A DNA stretch of 64,000 nucleotides from NCBI RefSeq assembly GCF_023015615.1, contig NZ_JALKAJ010000005.1:248001-312000 (forward strand). The letters are read 5' to 3'. Position 1 is the first letter of the stretch, and every line of letters begins with the position of its first letter. The notes beneath the pieces are model-generated. The model had not been told where the DNA came from. It saw nothing but the letters and a program-made list of their open reading frames with translations, and did not search any database. Shown here in pieces: positions 27,601 to 35,020 of the stretch. Origin of the DNA: Qipengyuania sp. S6317L1. GTDB taxonomy: Bacteria; Pseudomonadota; Alphaproteobacteria; Sphingomonadales; Sphingomonadaceae. Made by a program: the position numbers and the translations under genes.

Positions 27601-28464
27601 GCAAGCGCGGATTCGGGCAATGACCGTGAAAAACCGCCTGAGTTCTCAATCGACGATATCGCGCGCTACGATTGGCCCGCCGCCATCGCCAAAGTGCGCA
27701 GCGTCTCAGGCGCTGACAGCGTTCAGGCGCTCGCTCACTGCGTCGGTTCGATGAGCCTTCTGATGGGTATTGGCGCCGGCTGGGTGAGCGATGTGCGCTC
27801 GCTCATAAGCTCGCAATTGACGCTTCACCCTGTCACCGATTGGCTGAATTATATGAAATCAGACCTCGGAATTGCGGGCGCGCTTGGCGAGGTGTCCTTG
27901 CTCGATGGGCACATGGATTTCGTAAGCCAAGGCACCGATGCCGACAATGAGATTGATGCGGTGATGTATCAAGTGCCGATGCCTGAGGGTCAGGAATGTA
28001 AGAGCCCGACTGTGCGCCGCGTCTTCGGTGTGTTCGGGCCAAGCTGGGATGTTCGACAACTTGGGCATGACACATACCTCGCGCTCGGTTCGATGTTTAG
28101 CCGTGTGTCGCTCTCGCCTTTCGAGCAGTTGCAGAACATCATGCGTAAAGGCCTCGCGTTGAATGCCAATGGCGAGGACATTTACACAAGCGAGGATGCA
28201 GCGCGTCGTCTGGCTCTGCCGATTACATTTCTATCTGGGGCAACCAACCAGATATTTTATCCAGAGAGCGGGCAGAGAACGCGGGTCTGGCTAAGCGGGC
28301 ACAATGGCAAGCGCCTCTACTCGCAGCGCATCGTGCCTGATTATGGCCATATGGATCTGTTTATCGGTCGCAATGCTTCGAAAGAGGTGACGCCGTTGAT
28401 TTTGAAGGAGCTCCAGGAACTTGATCAGAAGACAAGCCAAGGTCAGGCGCGAAAAAGGGCTTAG
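24655..28464 (+). CDS. GMC oxidoreductase / alpha-beta hydrolase fusion
   Basis: 1269-residue multidomain enzyme. Residues 1-590 form a GMC flavoenzyme similar to cholesterol oxidases: FAD loop VVGSGYGAGVAASRLA (28-43), CGLGGTSLINANV, a Cys-rich segment CNNCGDCVSGCNVGAK (about 203-218), and C-terminal HPIGGCAMG plus VNPLLTI with the catalytic His/Asn. Residues about 620-900 are an unassigned middle region with CHHRPCGH. Residues about 922-1269 form an alpha/beta hydrolase whose elbow is AHCVGS, with Cys1029 as nucleophile and His1232 (PDYGHMD). Fusion implies oxidation and hydrolysis of one lipid- or sterol-like substrate. It ends the coupled trio; its stop overlaps the convergent ABM gene. 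Confidence 0.88.
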   Translation: MSIQQTPFGQKRIAKSLDQAKSHYTVLVVGSGYGAGVAASRLARAGQDVCVLERGKEMLPGEYPNKIGDAQDAVQFNVKGGRIGAPDALFEVHVNDDQYALVGCGLGGTSLINANVSLELDKRLLDQAHWPSAFRDDPHMVDAYYERAREMLSPNAYPDTHPTLGKLEALEHSAKTMGERFYKTPINVNFEDKTNKFGVPQPACNNCGDCVSGCNVGAKNTTLMNYLPDAANHGAEIYTQAKVSHVERVGDKWLVHVDNNDGGEDKARVVISADHVVLGAGALGSTEILLRSREKGLPLSDRLGASFSGNGDALGFAYDSYFKSEKTGEEVHAEPFYAIGVGANDVAKEAYPGPCITGVIDMRGHEDVTKGLVIEEGVAPGILAAGLGPAFFFGEALADGFTRFGFDQIKPRLMDAKAMGEAVQTDPASIASLAYKGPMARTLTYLVMSVDDSGGQLKLEDDRLTIEWKSAGKQRTFRRDDDKMREAAEAIQAQYFSDPLWSEPMGQKLITVHPIGGCAMGDDAGSGVVDDTCRVFSGTSDTDVHEGLYVCDGSVLPGAVGVNPLLTITAVSERAIEKLAQRQGWEIDYSFQNEGPLPEPIEVKEAAEETQEVPHNEHVKLSIAKWVAGHAIGPVADSVVAAAEHFRSGAVEEGKAAIRKLVQEHPEAMSPGMDFTETMAGYISATGCHHRPCGHAERIRDDYENGSAWGQSEKSMCSFKLTVATDNLHRMIEDKNHRSRITGEVLITCVSPQPLKVREGQFQLLVTNPDRAESWTMNYFMVLEGPEGPIHFQGHKTLEQRGKSDPWTDLTTLFVTVRHGDEDGELIGRGVLKLGIDEFMRQLTTITVHDSDTLVGHVVNLIPKARKAIETYFMAKYAGFFAMNVFRAYGGMLATLNDFPTKDAEKLVLRELHLPKAERYVVPAEDGVNVGLTRYRGGSRGPIMLAPGFSVKASSFATPTVKKNLAESLVEEGYDVWLFDYRASADSGNDREKPPEFSIDDIARYDWPAAIAKVRSVSGADSVQALAHCVGSMSLLMGIGAGWVSDVRSLISSQLTLHPVTDWLNYMKSDLGIAGALGEVSLLDGHMDFVSQGTDADNEIDAVMYQVPMPEGQECKSPTVRRVFGVFGPSWDVRQLGHDTYLALGSMFSRVSLSPFEQLQNIMRKGLALNANGEDIYTSEDAARRLALPITFLSGATNQIFYPESGQRTRVWLSGHNGKRLYSQRIVPDYGHMDLFIGRNASKEVTPLILKELQELDQKTSQGQARKRA

Positions 28465-28763
28465 AAATGAAAGCCTTCGTCGGCGGCTTCGTACCCGGTT
28501 AGCTCTCGCTCGCTGATCGCGAGTGCCGAACACTGGGCGCGCCATTCGGCGATGTGCACAGTGCGAAGATGCGCCTCAAGCGCTGCTTTATCGCGCCATT
28601 TTTCGAGGACCCGCACGAGGCCATCGTCGAACACATCGAGTGCATACGTGTATTCAATACACCCTTCTTCCGCGCGGCTTGCCGTGACCATGGCCTCCAT
28701 CGCCGGGCGCAGAACGCCGACAATGCTGGGAGGAAAGCGGAAGCTGCCTATAACAACGATCAT
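28461..28763 (-). CDS. ABM-family (YgiN-like) monooxygenase, copy 1
   Basis: 100 residues, a dimeric ferredoxin-like alpha/beta barrel of the antibiotic biosynthesis monooxygenase family. Typical blocks are the opening strand MIVVIGSFRF, SRAEEGCIEYTYALD and VLEKWRDKAALEAHLRT. The fold oxidises quinols and aromatics without a cofactor or simply binds small hydrophobics. It is a tandem paralogue of the next gene upstream (28782-29084), sharing SRAEEGC and the EKW core. Its stop codon overlaps the convergent GMC-fusion stop (TTAG). Confidence 0.85.
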   Translation of the reverse strand: MIVVIGSFRFPPSIVGVLRPAMEAMVTASRAEEGCIEYTYALDVFDDGLVRVLEKWRDKAALEAHLRTVHIAEWRAQCSALAISERELTGYEAADEGFHF

Positions 28764-28781
28764 TTATGGGCCTCCTGCGTT

Positions 28782-29084
28782 CTAGCGTAGCGGCGAACCG
28801 TCATCGGCTTGATACTTGGCGAGTTCGGTTATTTTCACATCGAGAGAGCCCAGGGCTTCCTGAAACGTTGCCATGTGCGGGGTGGCGAAGTGATGGGTGA
28901 GGGCGGCATCATCGACCCACTTTTCAACGATCACGAGCTTGCTGGGATCGAGCACGTCCAGCGCGTAGGAGTATCCTAGGCACCCTTCTTCCGCACGCGA
29001 TGCCTCGATCATAGCGGTGAAGGCCCCGCGCGCTTCTTCAAGCGTCCTTTCGCCAAGAGTGGCCTCGGCCAAAACGATCAGCAT
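28782..29084 (-). CDS. ABM-family (YgiN-like) monooxygenase, copy 2
   Basis: 100 residues, paralogue of the adjacent ABM gene, with ASRAEEGCLGYSYALD and VIVEKWVDDAALTHHFATPH. Equal length, 18-bp spacing and shared strand indicate an old tandem duplication; sequences have diverged except for core motifs. Function is unknown; a quinone/quinol oxidoreductive or detoxifying role is known for YgiN relatives. The upstream neighbour on the other side is gshA (same strand, 53 bp from its stop to this start), so read-through from gshA is possible. Confidence 0.85.
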   Translation of the reverse strand: MLIVLAEATLGERTLEEARGAFTAMIEASRAEEGCLGYSYALDVLDPSKLVIVEKWVDDAALTHHFATPHMATFQEALGSLDVKITELAKYQADDGSPLR

Positions 29085-29137
29085 TGCGTGTCCCCGTCAA
29101 TGATTTCGAGGACAAGCATAGCTTAGGGATACGCTGT

Positions 29138-30523
29138 TTAGAAGGACTGCTTGTAAACGTGCGAAACGTCGCCGCCCCATTCACCATGGTATGCATCAAG
29201 CAAGCGCTGCGCCGGAACCTTGCCCGTTGAGACGATCTCATCAAGCGTTTCCAGAAAGCCGGTTTCATTGTCGCCGCTCACGTTCAGGCGTGCACGTGCG
29301 GATAGTCCTTTGTGCGCGATGTCGAGTACTTCACGGCCAAGGTCCTGCATTGTCCCACCACCCGGAAGCGGCGATTGAAGCCCGAGTTTCGGAGCATCGT
29401 TGCGCAGTTTCTCGCGCTCTTCCATAGTCCAACCCTTGACCCGATCCCAAGCGGCATCAAGCGCGCCTTGGTCATACATGAGGCCGACCCAGAAGGCGGG
29501 AAGCGCGCAAATCCGGCTCCATGGACCGCCATCCGCGCCGCGCATTTCCAGGAAGCTCTTGAGTCGCACCTCGGGAAAAGCGGTGGAAAGGTGGTCCCAC
29601 CAATCGCTCGCCGTGGGACGTTCGCCGGGCAGGACGGAAAGCTTGCCTTCCATGAAGTCACGGAAAGAAAGCCCCGCGGCGTCAATATATTGTCCGTCGC
29701 GGAAGACGAAATACATCGGCACATCAAGCATGTATTCGGCCCAGCGTTCGTAACCAAAGCCGTCTTCGAAAACAAAGGGCAGCATGCCTGTGCGGTGCGG
29801 GTCGGTGTCCGACCAAATATGACTGCGATAAGAGAGGTAGCCGTTGGGCTTGCCTTCGGTGAAGGGCGAATTCGCAAACAGCGCGGTCGCGAGCGGTTGA
29901 AGCGCAAGCCCGACGCGGAATTTCTTCACCATGTCGGCTTCAGATGAATAATCGAGATTGACCTGAATGGTGCAGGTGCGCAGCATCATGTCGAGCCCCA
30001 GATTGCCGACTTTCGGCATATGGTTCATCATGATCTTGTAACGCCCTTTGGGCATCACGGGCAGCTCTTCGCGGGTCTTGTCGGGCCACATGCCAAGGCC
30101 GAGATAGCCCACACCGCATTCCTCGCCGATTTCCTTGACCTGCGCCAGGTGCCGGCCGGTTTCATTACAGGTTTCATGCAGCGTTTCGAGAGGAGCGCCG
30201 GAAAGCTCAAGCTGGCCTGCGGGTTCAAGGCTGACCGTTCCATCTGCACCTTTCATCGCGATCACATTCGCTGTGCCATCCGGGCCAACTTCCTCAATCG
30301 GTTCCCATCCGAACCGCTTCAGGCTCATCAGGATGTCGCGGATGCCAGCGTCCTCGTCGTAAGAGGGGGCGTGGTTGTCATCGGTGTGATAGACGAATTT
30401 TTCGTGCTCGGTGCCAATGCGCCAGTCAGCCTTCGGCTTCTCCCCGGCTCGCATGGGCGCTGTCAGATCATCGAGGCTTTCGATGATCGGCTCATCGGCG
30501 GCGGAGGCTTCGCGGGTGCTCAT
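29138..30523 (-). CDS. gshA: Glutamate-cysteine ligase
   Basis: 461-residue plant/alphaproteobacterial-type gamma-glutamylcysteine synthetase (GCS2 class), catalysing the first, ATP-dependent step of glutathione synthesis. Recognisable blocks are WRIGTEHEKFVY (ATP/Glu site), SLEPAGQLELSGAPL, YLGLGMWPD, MLRTCTIQVNLDYSSE and the DWWDHLSTAFPEVRLKSFLE segment. This type is often redox controlled by a disulfide. It lies 82 bp downstream of rsmE on the same strand, a linkage common in alphaproteobacteria. gshB is not in the window. Confidence 0.95.
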   Translation of the reverse strand: MSTREASAADEPIIESLDDLTAPMRAGEKPKADWRIGTEHEKFVYHTDDNHAPSYDEDAGIRDILMSLKRFGWEPIEEVGPDGTANVIAMKGADGTVSLEPAGQLELSGAPLETLHETCNETGRHLAQVKEIGEECGVGYLGLGMWPDKTREELPVMPKGRYKIMMNHMPKVGNLGLDMMLRTCTIQVNLDYSSEADMVKKFRVGLALQPLATALFANSPFTEGKPNGYLSYRSHIWSDTDPHRTGMLPFVFEDGFGYERWAEYMLDVPMYFVFRDGQYIDAAGLSFRDFMEGKLSVLPGERPTASDWWDHLSTAFPEVRLKSFLEMRGADGGPWSRICALPAFWVGLMYDQGALDAAWDRVKGWTMEEREKLRNDAPKLGLQSPLPGGGTMQDLGREVLDIAHKGLSARARLNVSGDNETGFLETLDEIVSTGKVPAQRLLDAYHGEWGGDVSHVYKQSF

Positions 30524-30605
30524 TCAAGGATCCCTCTAGTGGAAGGGCTGTTCTAGGAAACGGTTCGAACAGGGGGAAGTGTAATCTGCCTTTATGCCGC
30601 GCAAA

Positions 30606-31376
30606 TCATTCTGTTCCCGAATTTTTCGGCAATGCCCAATCGCCAGCAGCTGCCATCCATACGGATAGTGCGGCGATCGCGGCCGTTTCTGCGCGCAGGA
30701 TGCGCGGGCCCAGCGTGATTGGGCGGGCTTGTGCGTGCGCGCGGATCGCGGCGCGCTCGGCATCGTCAAAACCGCCTTCGGGGCCGACCAGAATGGCGGC
30801 GGGACCTTCGTGGCTCGCAAAGGTCGTCGCAGCGGTTTCTCCCCCCTCTTCGTCTGCAAAAAAGAGCAGTCGGTCCGGCGGCCAGTCTTTCAGCAGCGCG
30901 TCGAGCTTCTTCGGCTCGCCTAATTCGGGCAAAGCGGTGCGCGCGCATTGTTCGGCCGCTTCCGTTGTGATGGTGCGAGCGCGCTCTGCGTTGAGTTTAT
31001 CTGCGACACAGCGGCGCGTGATCACAGGCTGGATGCGCGCAGCGCCAAGTTCGGTCGCCTTTTCGAGCACCAGATCGAAGCGGTCTTTCTTGAGCAAAGC
31101 AGGGCACAGCCAAAGATCCGGCACTTCCTCTCGCTCACGCAGGCGCGTGGTTGTTGTCACATCAACCCGGCGCTTCGCAACCGCATCGACTTTTGCAGCC
31201 CATTCGCCGGTTTGATTGTCGCATAAGATGACAACGTCACCGGCTTTCACCCGCATGACTTTGCCAAGATAGTGGGCGTGGGCCCCTTCGAGTTGAAAAC
31301 TGCGCCCTTCGCCAAGTGCAAATTCGACGAACAGGCGCGGCGCGCTCTTGGGAGGCCAGGAAGGAGTGGCAGGCAT
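30606..31376 (-). CDS. rsmE: 16S rRNA (uracil1498-N3)-methyltransferase
   Basis: 256-residue SPOUT-class enzyme methylating U1498 in the ribosomal decoding region. The N-terminal PUA-like domain carries HAHYLGKVMRVKAGD, and the trefoil-knot SAM site is seen in AILVGPEGGFDDAE and TLGPRILRAETAAIAAL. Length fits the family. It is transcribed toward gshA and divergently from the ubiA operon, with only 38 bp between the two start codons to hold both promoters. Confidence 0.93.
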   Translation of the reverse strand: MPATPSWPPKSAPRLFVEFALGEGRSFQLEGAHAHYLGKVMRVKAGDVVILCDNQTGEWAAKVDAVAKRRVDVTTTTRLREREEVPDLWLCPALLKKDRFDLVLEKATELGAARIQPVITRRCVADKLNAERARTITTEAAEQCARTALPELGEPKKLDALLKDWPPDRLLFFADEEGGETAATTFASHEGPAAILVGPEGGFDDAERAAIRAHAQARPITLGPRILRAETAAIAALSVWMAAAGDWALPKNSGTE

Positions 31377-31414
31377 GGCTTTTCCCTAAGCGCTCAACAG
31401 GCTAGAGGGAAGCC

Positions 31415-31819
31415 ATGCGTGCTCTTCTTTGCCAATTCGCTATCGCTTTCGTGTTTCTCGCCCTTGGCGGCTGGGCCTTGATCGCCCCGCAAAGTGTGAT
31501 CGATCTGACCCTGACGCCGCAATATCGCGAAGACAGCTTCATTCTGCGCTTCGTTATGGCGTGTTTCGGGGCTCAGGCGGTGATGTTCGGCATTATGGCT
31601 TTGGTGACGCGCTGGTCGTCTAAGGCGTTCGCGGTTTTCGCCGTGGTGCTCATCCCCTTTTTCATCTTCAACTGGTACTTTCACTACGAGGTGCCCGTGC
31701 TCAATTCGATCGGTATGCTTGATTTCGCGGGCAATGTGGTGATGTTCGCGGCCTGTCTTCTTGGCTGGCAGGCGGCGCGTAAAGGCGAAAAGAATACCGG
31801 AGGCATTGTGCCGCTATGA
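31415..31819 (+). CDS. Small four-helix membrane protein
   Basis: 134 residues, no named family. Four hydrophobic segments are visible: about 5-25 (CQFAIAFVFLALGGWALI), 43-65 (FVMACFGAQAVMFGIMALV), 70-90 (FAVFAVVLIPFFIFNWYF) and 99-120 (GMLDFAGNVVMFAACLLGW). It is the first gene of a pair with ubiA, overlapping it as ATGA (31816-31819), so a role in quinone or membrane metabolism is possible but unproven. Confidence 0.75.
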   Translation: MRALLCQFAIAFVFLALGGWALIAPQSVIDLTLTPQYREDSFILRFVMACFGAQAVMFGIMALVTRWSSKAFAVFAVVLIPFFIFNWYFHYEVPVLNSIGMLDFAGNVVMFAACLLGWQAARKGEKNTGGIVPL

Positions 31820-32736
31820 ACGAGCAGACCTCTCCGCAAATCGTCCCGGATAGCGAGCATCGCGGCCTCGTCGCACGGCTTCCACAGCTGCCGCGAGACC
31901 TGGCGCAGCTGGCGCGGTTCGACCGCCCAATTGGGTGGTGGCTGCTCTTTTGGCCGTGCGTTTTTGGCGTGTGGCTTGCCGGAGCAGGCCCGCAGTTTGC
32001 GCTGCTGGGCTGGCTTCTGCTTGGCGCGATTGCGATGCGAGGAGCAGGGTGCGTTTACAACGATATTGTCGATGCGAAACTTGATGCGAGCGTCGCGCGC
32101 ACCGCTTTGCGCCCCGTAGCCAGCGGACGGGTGTCGAAGAAACTCGCGTGGGGCTGGCTCTTTTCCCTGTGCCTCATCGGTTTGGTGGTGCTGCTCCAAC
32201 TACGCCTCACCGCACAAGTGGTCGCGCTCACCAGCCTTGCTCTGGTCGCCGCCTATCCTTTCATGAAGCGCATCACATGGTGGCCGCAGGCCTGGCTCGG
32301 CATGGTTTTCAATTGGGGATTGCTCGTCGGATGGAGTGAACTTCGCTTCGATAATTTCGATGCGCTGGCGGCGATATATGCAGGCTGCATCTGCTGGGTG
32401 ATTGGATATGATACGATTTACGCGCTGCAAGACCGAGAGGATGACGCGCTTGTCGGTATCAAATCCTCGGCGCTGCGAATGGGGAAGCATGTTCACGCAG
32501 GGGTGGCCGGGTTTTATGCTGCGACGATAGGCCTGTGGGGCCTTGGTATCTGGCTCTATCGCCCTGACATTTTTGCACTGCTCGCGCTTCTGCCGGTGGC
32601 GGGGCACCTCCTGTGGCAGGTTTCGACGCTCGACGCGAGCGACCCTGACAACCCGCTCGAACGCTTTCGCTCCAACCGCTGGGCCGGCGCACTGATGGCG
32701 GCAGCGTGCTTTGTGGTCGGTAACGCGGGGGCGTAA
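31816..32736 (+). CDS. ubiA: 4-hydroxybenzoate polyprenyltransferase
   Basis: 306-residue integral membrane prenyltransferase of ubiquinone synthesis. The first Asp-rich motif is NDIVDAKLD (82-90), preceded by MRGAGCVY; the second is DREDD (about 209-213) in YDTIYALQDREDD. Both bind the Mg-diphosphate of the polyprenyl donor. Eight to nine membrane helices are predicted. The start overlaps the preceding small membrane protein gene (ATGA), and the SRAP gene starts 4 bp after its stop. Confidence 0.94.
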   Translation: MNEQTSPQIVPDSEHRGLVARLPQLPRDLAQLARFDRPIGWWLLFWPCVFGVWLAGAGPQFALLGWLLLGAIAMRGAGCVYNDIVDAKLDASVARTALRPVASGRVSKKLAWGWLFSLCLIGLVVLLQLRLTAQVVALTSLALVAAYPFMKRITWWPQAWLGMVFNWGLLVGWSELRFDNFDALAAIYAGCICWVIGYDTIYALQDREDDALVGIKSSALRMGKHVHAGVAGFYAATIGLWGLGIWLYRPDIFALLALLPVAGHLLWQVSTLDASDPDNPLERFRSNRWAGALMAAACFVVGNAGA

Positions 32737-32740
32737 AGCG

Positions 32741-33361
32741 ATGTGCAACCTTTATCGCATGACCAAAACCGTCGATGAGATCGCAGGGCTTTTCGATGCA
32801 ATTGATGCAGTGCAGGGAGCAAATTTCGGTGAGGAAGTCTATCCCGGCTATCCCGGACTGGTGGTCGCACCCGATGCGCAAGCCAAGCCCAAGGTCGGCA
32901 CGATGAATTGGGGCTTTCCTTTGGTGATGAAGGGAAAGGGCGGCCAACCGCTTAAGCCAAAGCCCGTCAACAATGCGCGAACCGACAAGCTCGACAGCTT
33001 CTTCTGGCGTTCCTCTTTCGAGCGCCGCCGCTGCCTTATCCCGCTTAGTGCGTGGGCAGAGGCGCAAGGGGCCAAGGGGGCCAAGACACGCACGTGGCTC
33101 TCGCTGCCCGATACCGAAACCTTCGCCGCAGCAGGCGTCTGGCGAAAGAGCGACGAGTTTGGCACGTGCTATTCGATGGTTATGAACGATAGCGCAGGGT
33201 CTGCTGCCGAATGCGTGCATTCGCGGATGCCTGTGCTCCTTTCCCCAGAAGACTACGGCCTGTGGATGTCTGGTTCGCCAGAGGAAGCAAAAAGCCTTTG
33301 CAAGCCATGGAAGGGTGACATCACGATCGAAGCGACGGACCAATCCTGGGTGCGCCGCTGA
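32741..33361 (+). CDS. SRAP-family abasic-site processing protein (YedK/HMCES)
   Basis: 206 residues. After Met removal the N-terminal Cys2 (MCNLYRM) crosslinks to abasic sites in single-stranded DNA. Supporting catalytic residues are visible: N78 in VNNARTD, E107 in LSAWAEA (replacing the common FYEW motif) and H160 in CVHSRMPVLL. The open frame starts earlier, but Cys2 requires the start at 32741. It follows ubiA by 4 bp and may be cotranscribed. The family protects AP sites during replication. Confidence 0.92.
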   Translation: MCNLYRMTKTVDEIAGLFDAIDAVQGANFGEEVYPGYPGLVVAPDAQAKPKVGTMNWGFPLVMKGKGGQPLKPKPVNNARTDKLDSFFWRSSFERRRCLIPLSAWAEAQGAKGAKTRTWLSLPDTETFAAAGVWRKSDEFGTCYSMVMNDSAGSAAECVHSRMPVLLSPEDYGLWMSGSPEEAKSLCKPWKGDITIEATDQSWVRR

Positions 33362-33419
33362 AGCTTGGGCCGCGGCTTGGGGGCATGAGCGAAGAGCGGT
33401 TCGCGAGGCATGATCTCGT

Positions 33420-33824
33420 TCATTTTGCCTCTCCTTCATAGCTGATGATCTCGAATTCGATCCCGTCCCAGTCGAAGAAATAAAAGCGCTGACCCGGCTC
33501 GTAATCATCATGACCAAAAGGTTCGAGCCCGGCGCCTTTGACCACGCTTTCGGCAGTGACCAGATCATCAACCAGAAGCCCTATATGGTTGAGCGGCTGT
33601 CCTTTCGAATATCGCCGGCGATGATCGGCGCGCACATCTTCATTGGTATAAAGGGCCATGTAATCAGCGCCATTACCGGGCGCGCCGACATGGATGGTGT
33701 CGCCGCCAAGCTGCGACTTCCCGCGCCAGCGTTCCTCCCAACCGAGCAGCCCCTTCAAAAGCGCGGCGCTTTTTTCCGGATCGGTGACAGTGAGGTTGGC
33801 GTGTTCAATGCGTCCTGAAACCAT
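33420..33824 (-). CDS. VOC/glyoxalase-family protein, probable SoxR target
   Basis: 134 residues with the paired beta-alpha-beta-beta-beta modules of the vicinal oxygen chelate fold: RIEHANLTVTDPEKSA and LNHIGLLVDDL start the two halves, with FYFFDWDGIEFEIISYE at the end. Metal ligands may include H8, H86 and E126. It could be a glyoxalase, thiol transferase or a resistance protein. Its promoter contains a SoxR operator and is divergent from soxR, which strongly suggests induction by redox-cycling compounds. Confidence 0.87.
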   Translation of the reverse strand: MVSGRIEHANLTVTDPEKSAALLKGLLGWEERWRGKSQLGGDTIHVGAPGNGADYMALYTNEDVRADHRRRYSKGQPLNHIGLLVDDLVTAESVVKGAGLEPFGHDDYEPGQRFYFFDWDGIEFEIISYEGEAK

Positions 33825-33881
33825 TGATCTTACTCCTTAATATGAAGGGTGTGACCGACGTGCGAATCACCGTGGAAGATC

Positions 33882-33912
33882 ATCTTGCGACCTCAACCTA
33901 ACTTGAGGTCAA
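33882..33912 (-). promoter_or_regulatory. SoxR-type promoter with operator
   Basis: On the minus strand, -35 TTGACC (33912-33907) and -10 CAAGAT (33887-33882) are 19 bp apart. This overlong spacer is the hallmark of MerR-type promoters and is the layout of the E. coli soxS promoter. Between them lies CCTCAACCTAACTTGAGG (33891-33908), close to the SoxR consensus; the palindrome extends to GACCTCAA/TTGAGGTC (33889-33910). It drives the VOC gene, 58 bp to its start, and may also autoregulate soxR. Confidence 0.85.
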
Positions 33913-33937
33913 GCTTCTAATTGGCTACGCTATCATC

Positions 33938-34417
33938 ATGGCTCGAAAACTCTCGCATAAAGACCTCATCCCCATTGGCGAAGTATCGCGCCGCACAGGG
34001 CAAAGCGTTTCCGCGATCCGCTTTTACGAAGACAAGGGGCTGCTTGAGCCGATCCGAACTGGCGGCAATCAACGCCGTTTCCTTCGTTCGGACATTCGCC
34101 GCGTAAGCTTTATCCTCATTGCGCAAAAGCTCGGCCTGACGCTTTCGCAGATCCAGTGGGTGATGCGCGATTTACCGCATGGACGAACGCCCACAGCCAA
34201 GGATTGGCAGCGCATTAGCAAGGCTATCAGAGCTTCAATTGATGCGCGCATCGACGCGCTTGAGCGCACGCGGGACCGGCTTGATGGATGTATCGGTTGC
34301 GGCTGCCTCAGCCTCGATAAGTGCGCGATCTATAACCCGGATGACAAATTGGGTGAGGAAGGCCCAGGCCCCCGCCAGATACTCGTGCAGACGCTTTCTG
34401 ATGAATTTCCCGCTTAA
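33938..34417 (+). CDS. soxR: Redox-sensing MerR-family regulator SoxR
   Basis: 159 residues. The N-terminal winged helix (IPIGEVSRRTGQSVSAIRFYEDKGLLEP) and the long dimer helix are MerR-like. The SoxR-specific [2Fe-2S] motif is complete: C118-x2-C121-x-C123-x5-C129 (CIGCGCLSLDKC). Redox cycling agents oxidise the cluster and switch on target promoters. It is divergent from the VOC gene, with a SoxR operator in between. There is no soxS, as expected outside enterics. The stop overlaps that of the convergent sixA (TTAA). Confidence 0.96.
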   Translation: MARKLSHKDLIPIGEVSRRTGQSVSAIRFYEDKGLLEPIRTGGNQRRFLRSDIRRVSFILIAQKLGLTLSQIQWVMRDLPHGRTPTAKDWQRISKAIRASIDARIDALERTRDRLDGCIGCGCLSLDKCAIYNPDDKLGEEGPGPRQILVQTLSDEFPA

Positions 34418-34950
34418 CCTTCGGGAGCAAGATCCGGATCAAGGTCGCGGGGACGCTTGAAGTGCGTCAACTTGCCGCAGAATTTTTTCAGCTGCGACCA
34501 ATCGTCAATCTTGCATTCGATCACGGCAAAAGCGCCGGTAGGGAATTTAACCACGGCTTCTTTGAACAGATCATTCTCATTGGCTGGAGAGATTAACTCG
34601 AGGATGGTCTCATAAAGCCCGGGATTATGACCCGAAATCAGGATTGCATCCGGATTATCGCCACCCGCATGGTCTTCGACAACTTCCATTATTGTATCCG
34701 GGCTCGCCAGATATAGGCGTTGATCATAGGCGACGGGCATATCGGGAAGCGCGGTCTCTAGTGTTGCTTTTACCCGTTCAGCCGGGCTCGCTACGAGTTT
34801 GTCCCACTTCAATCCGTGTTCGATTACATGCGCGCCGATTACCTCGGCACCGCGCCTACCGCGGTCGTTCAAACCACGGTCAAAGTCGCGCGTTGCCCCA
34901 TCGCTCCAATCCGATTTGGCGTGTCGCAAGATCCCCAGATACTTCGGCAA
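34414..34950 (-). CDS. SixA-type histidine phosphatase
   Basis: 178-residue phosphoglycerate-mutase-superfamily enzyme. The catalytic RHA motif is at the start (ILRHAKSDWSDG, H10), and the second His lies in LISGHNPGLYE. SixA proteins remove phosphate from histidine phosphotransfer domains or phosphotransferase components. Length (SixA is about 160-170) and single-domain build fit. Its stop shares bases with soxR's stop. Confidence 0.88.
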   Translation of the reverse strand: MPKYLGILRHAKSDWSDGATRDFDRGLNDRGRRGAEVIGAHVIEHGLKWDKLVASPAERVKATLETALPDMPVAYDQRLYLASPDTIMEVVEDHAGGDNPDAILISGHNPGLYETILELISPANENDLFKEAVVKFPTGAFAVIECKIDDWSQLKKFCGKLTHFKRPRDLDPDLAPEG

Positions 34951-35020
34951 GCTTTACCCCCAAGCGTTCGCAAGTCGTCGGCGGTCCCATGCCACGAGTT
35001 CAGGCAAAAGCAAATGCGGC

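Noticed and set aside
32711-32741. Upstream start for the SRAP gene
   Set aside because: Would place ten residues before the catalytic Cys2, which must be N-terminal.
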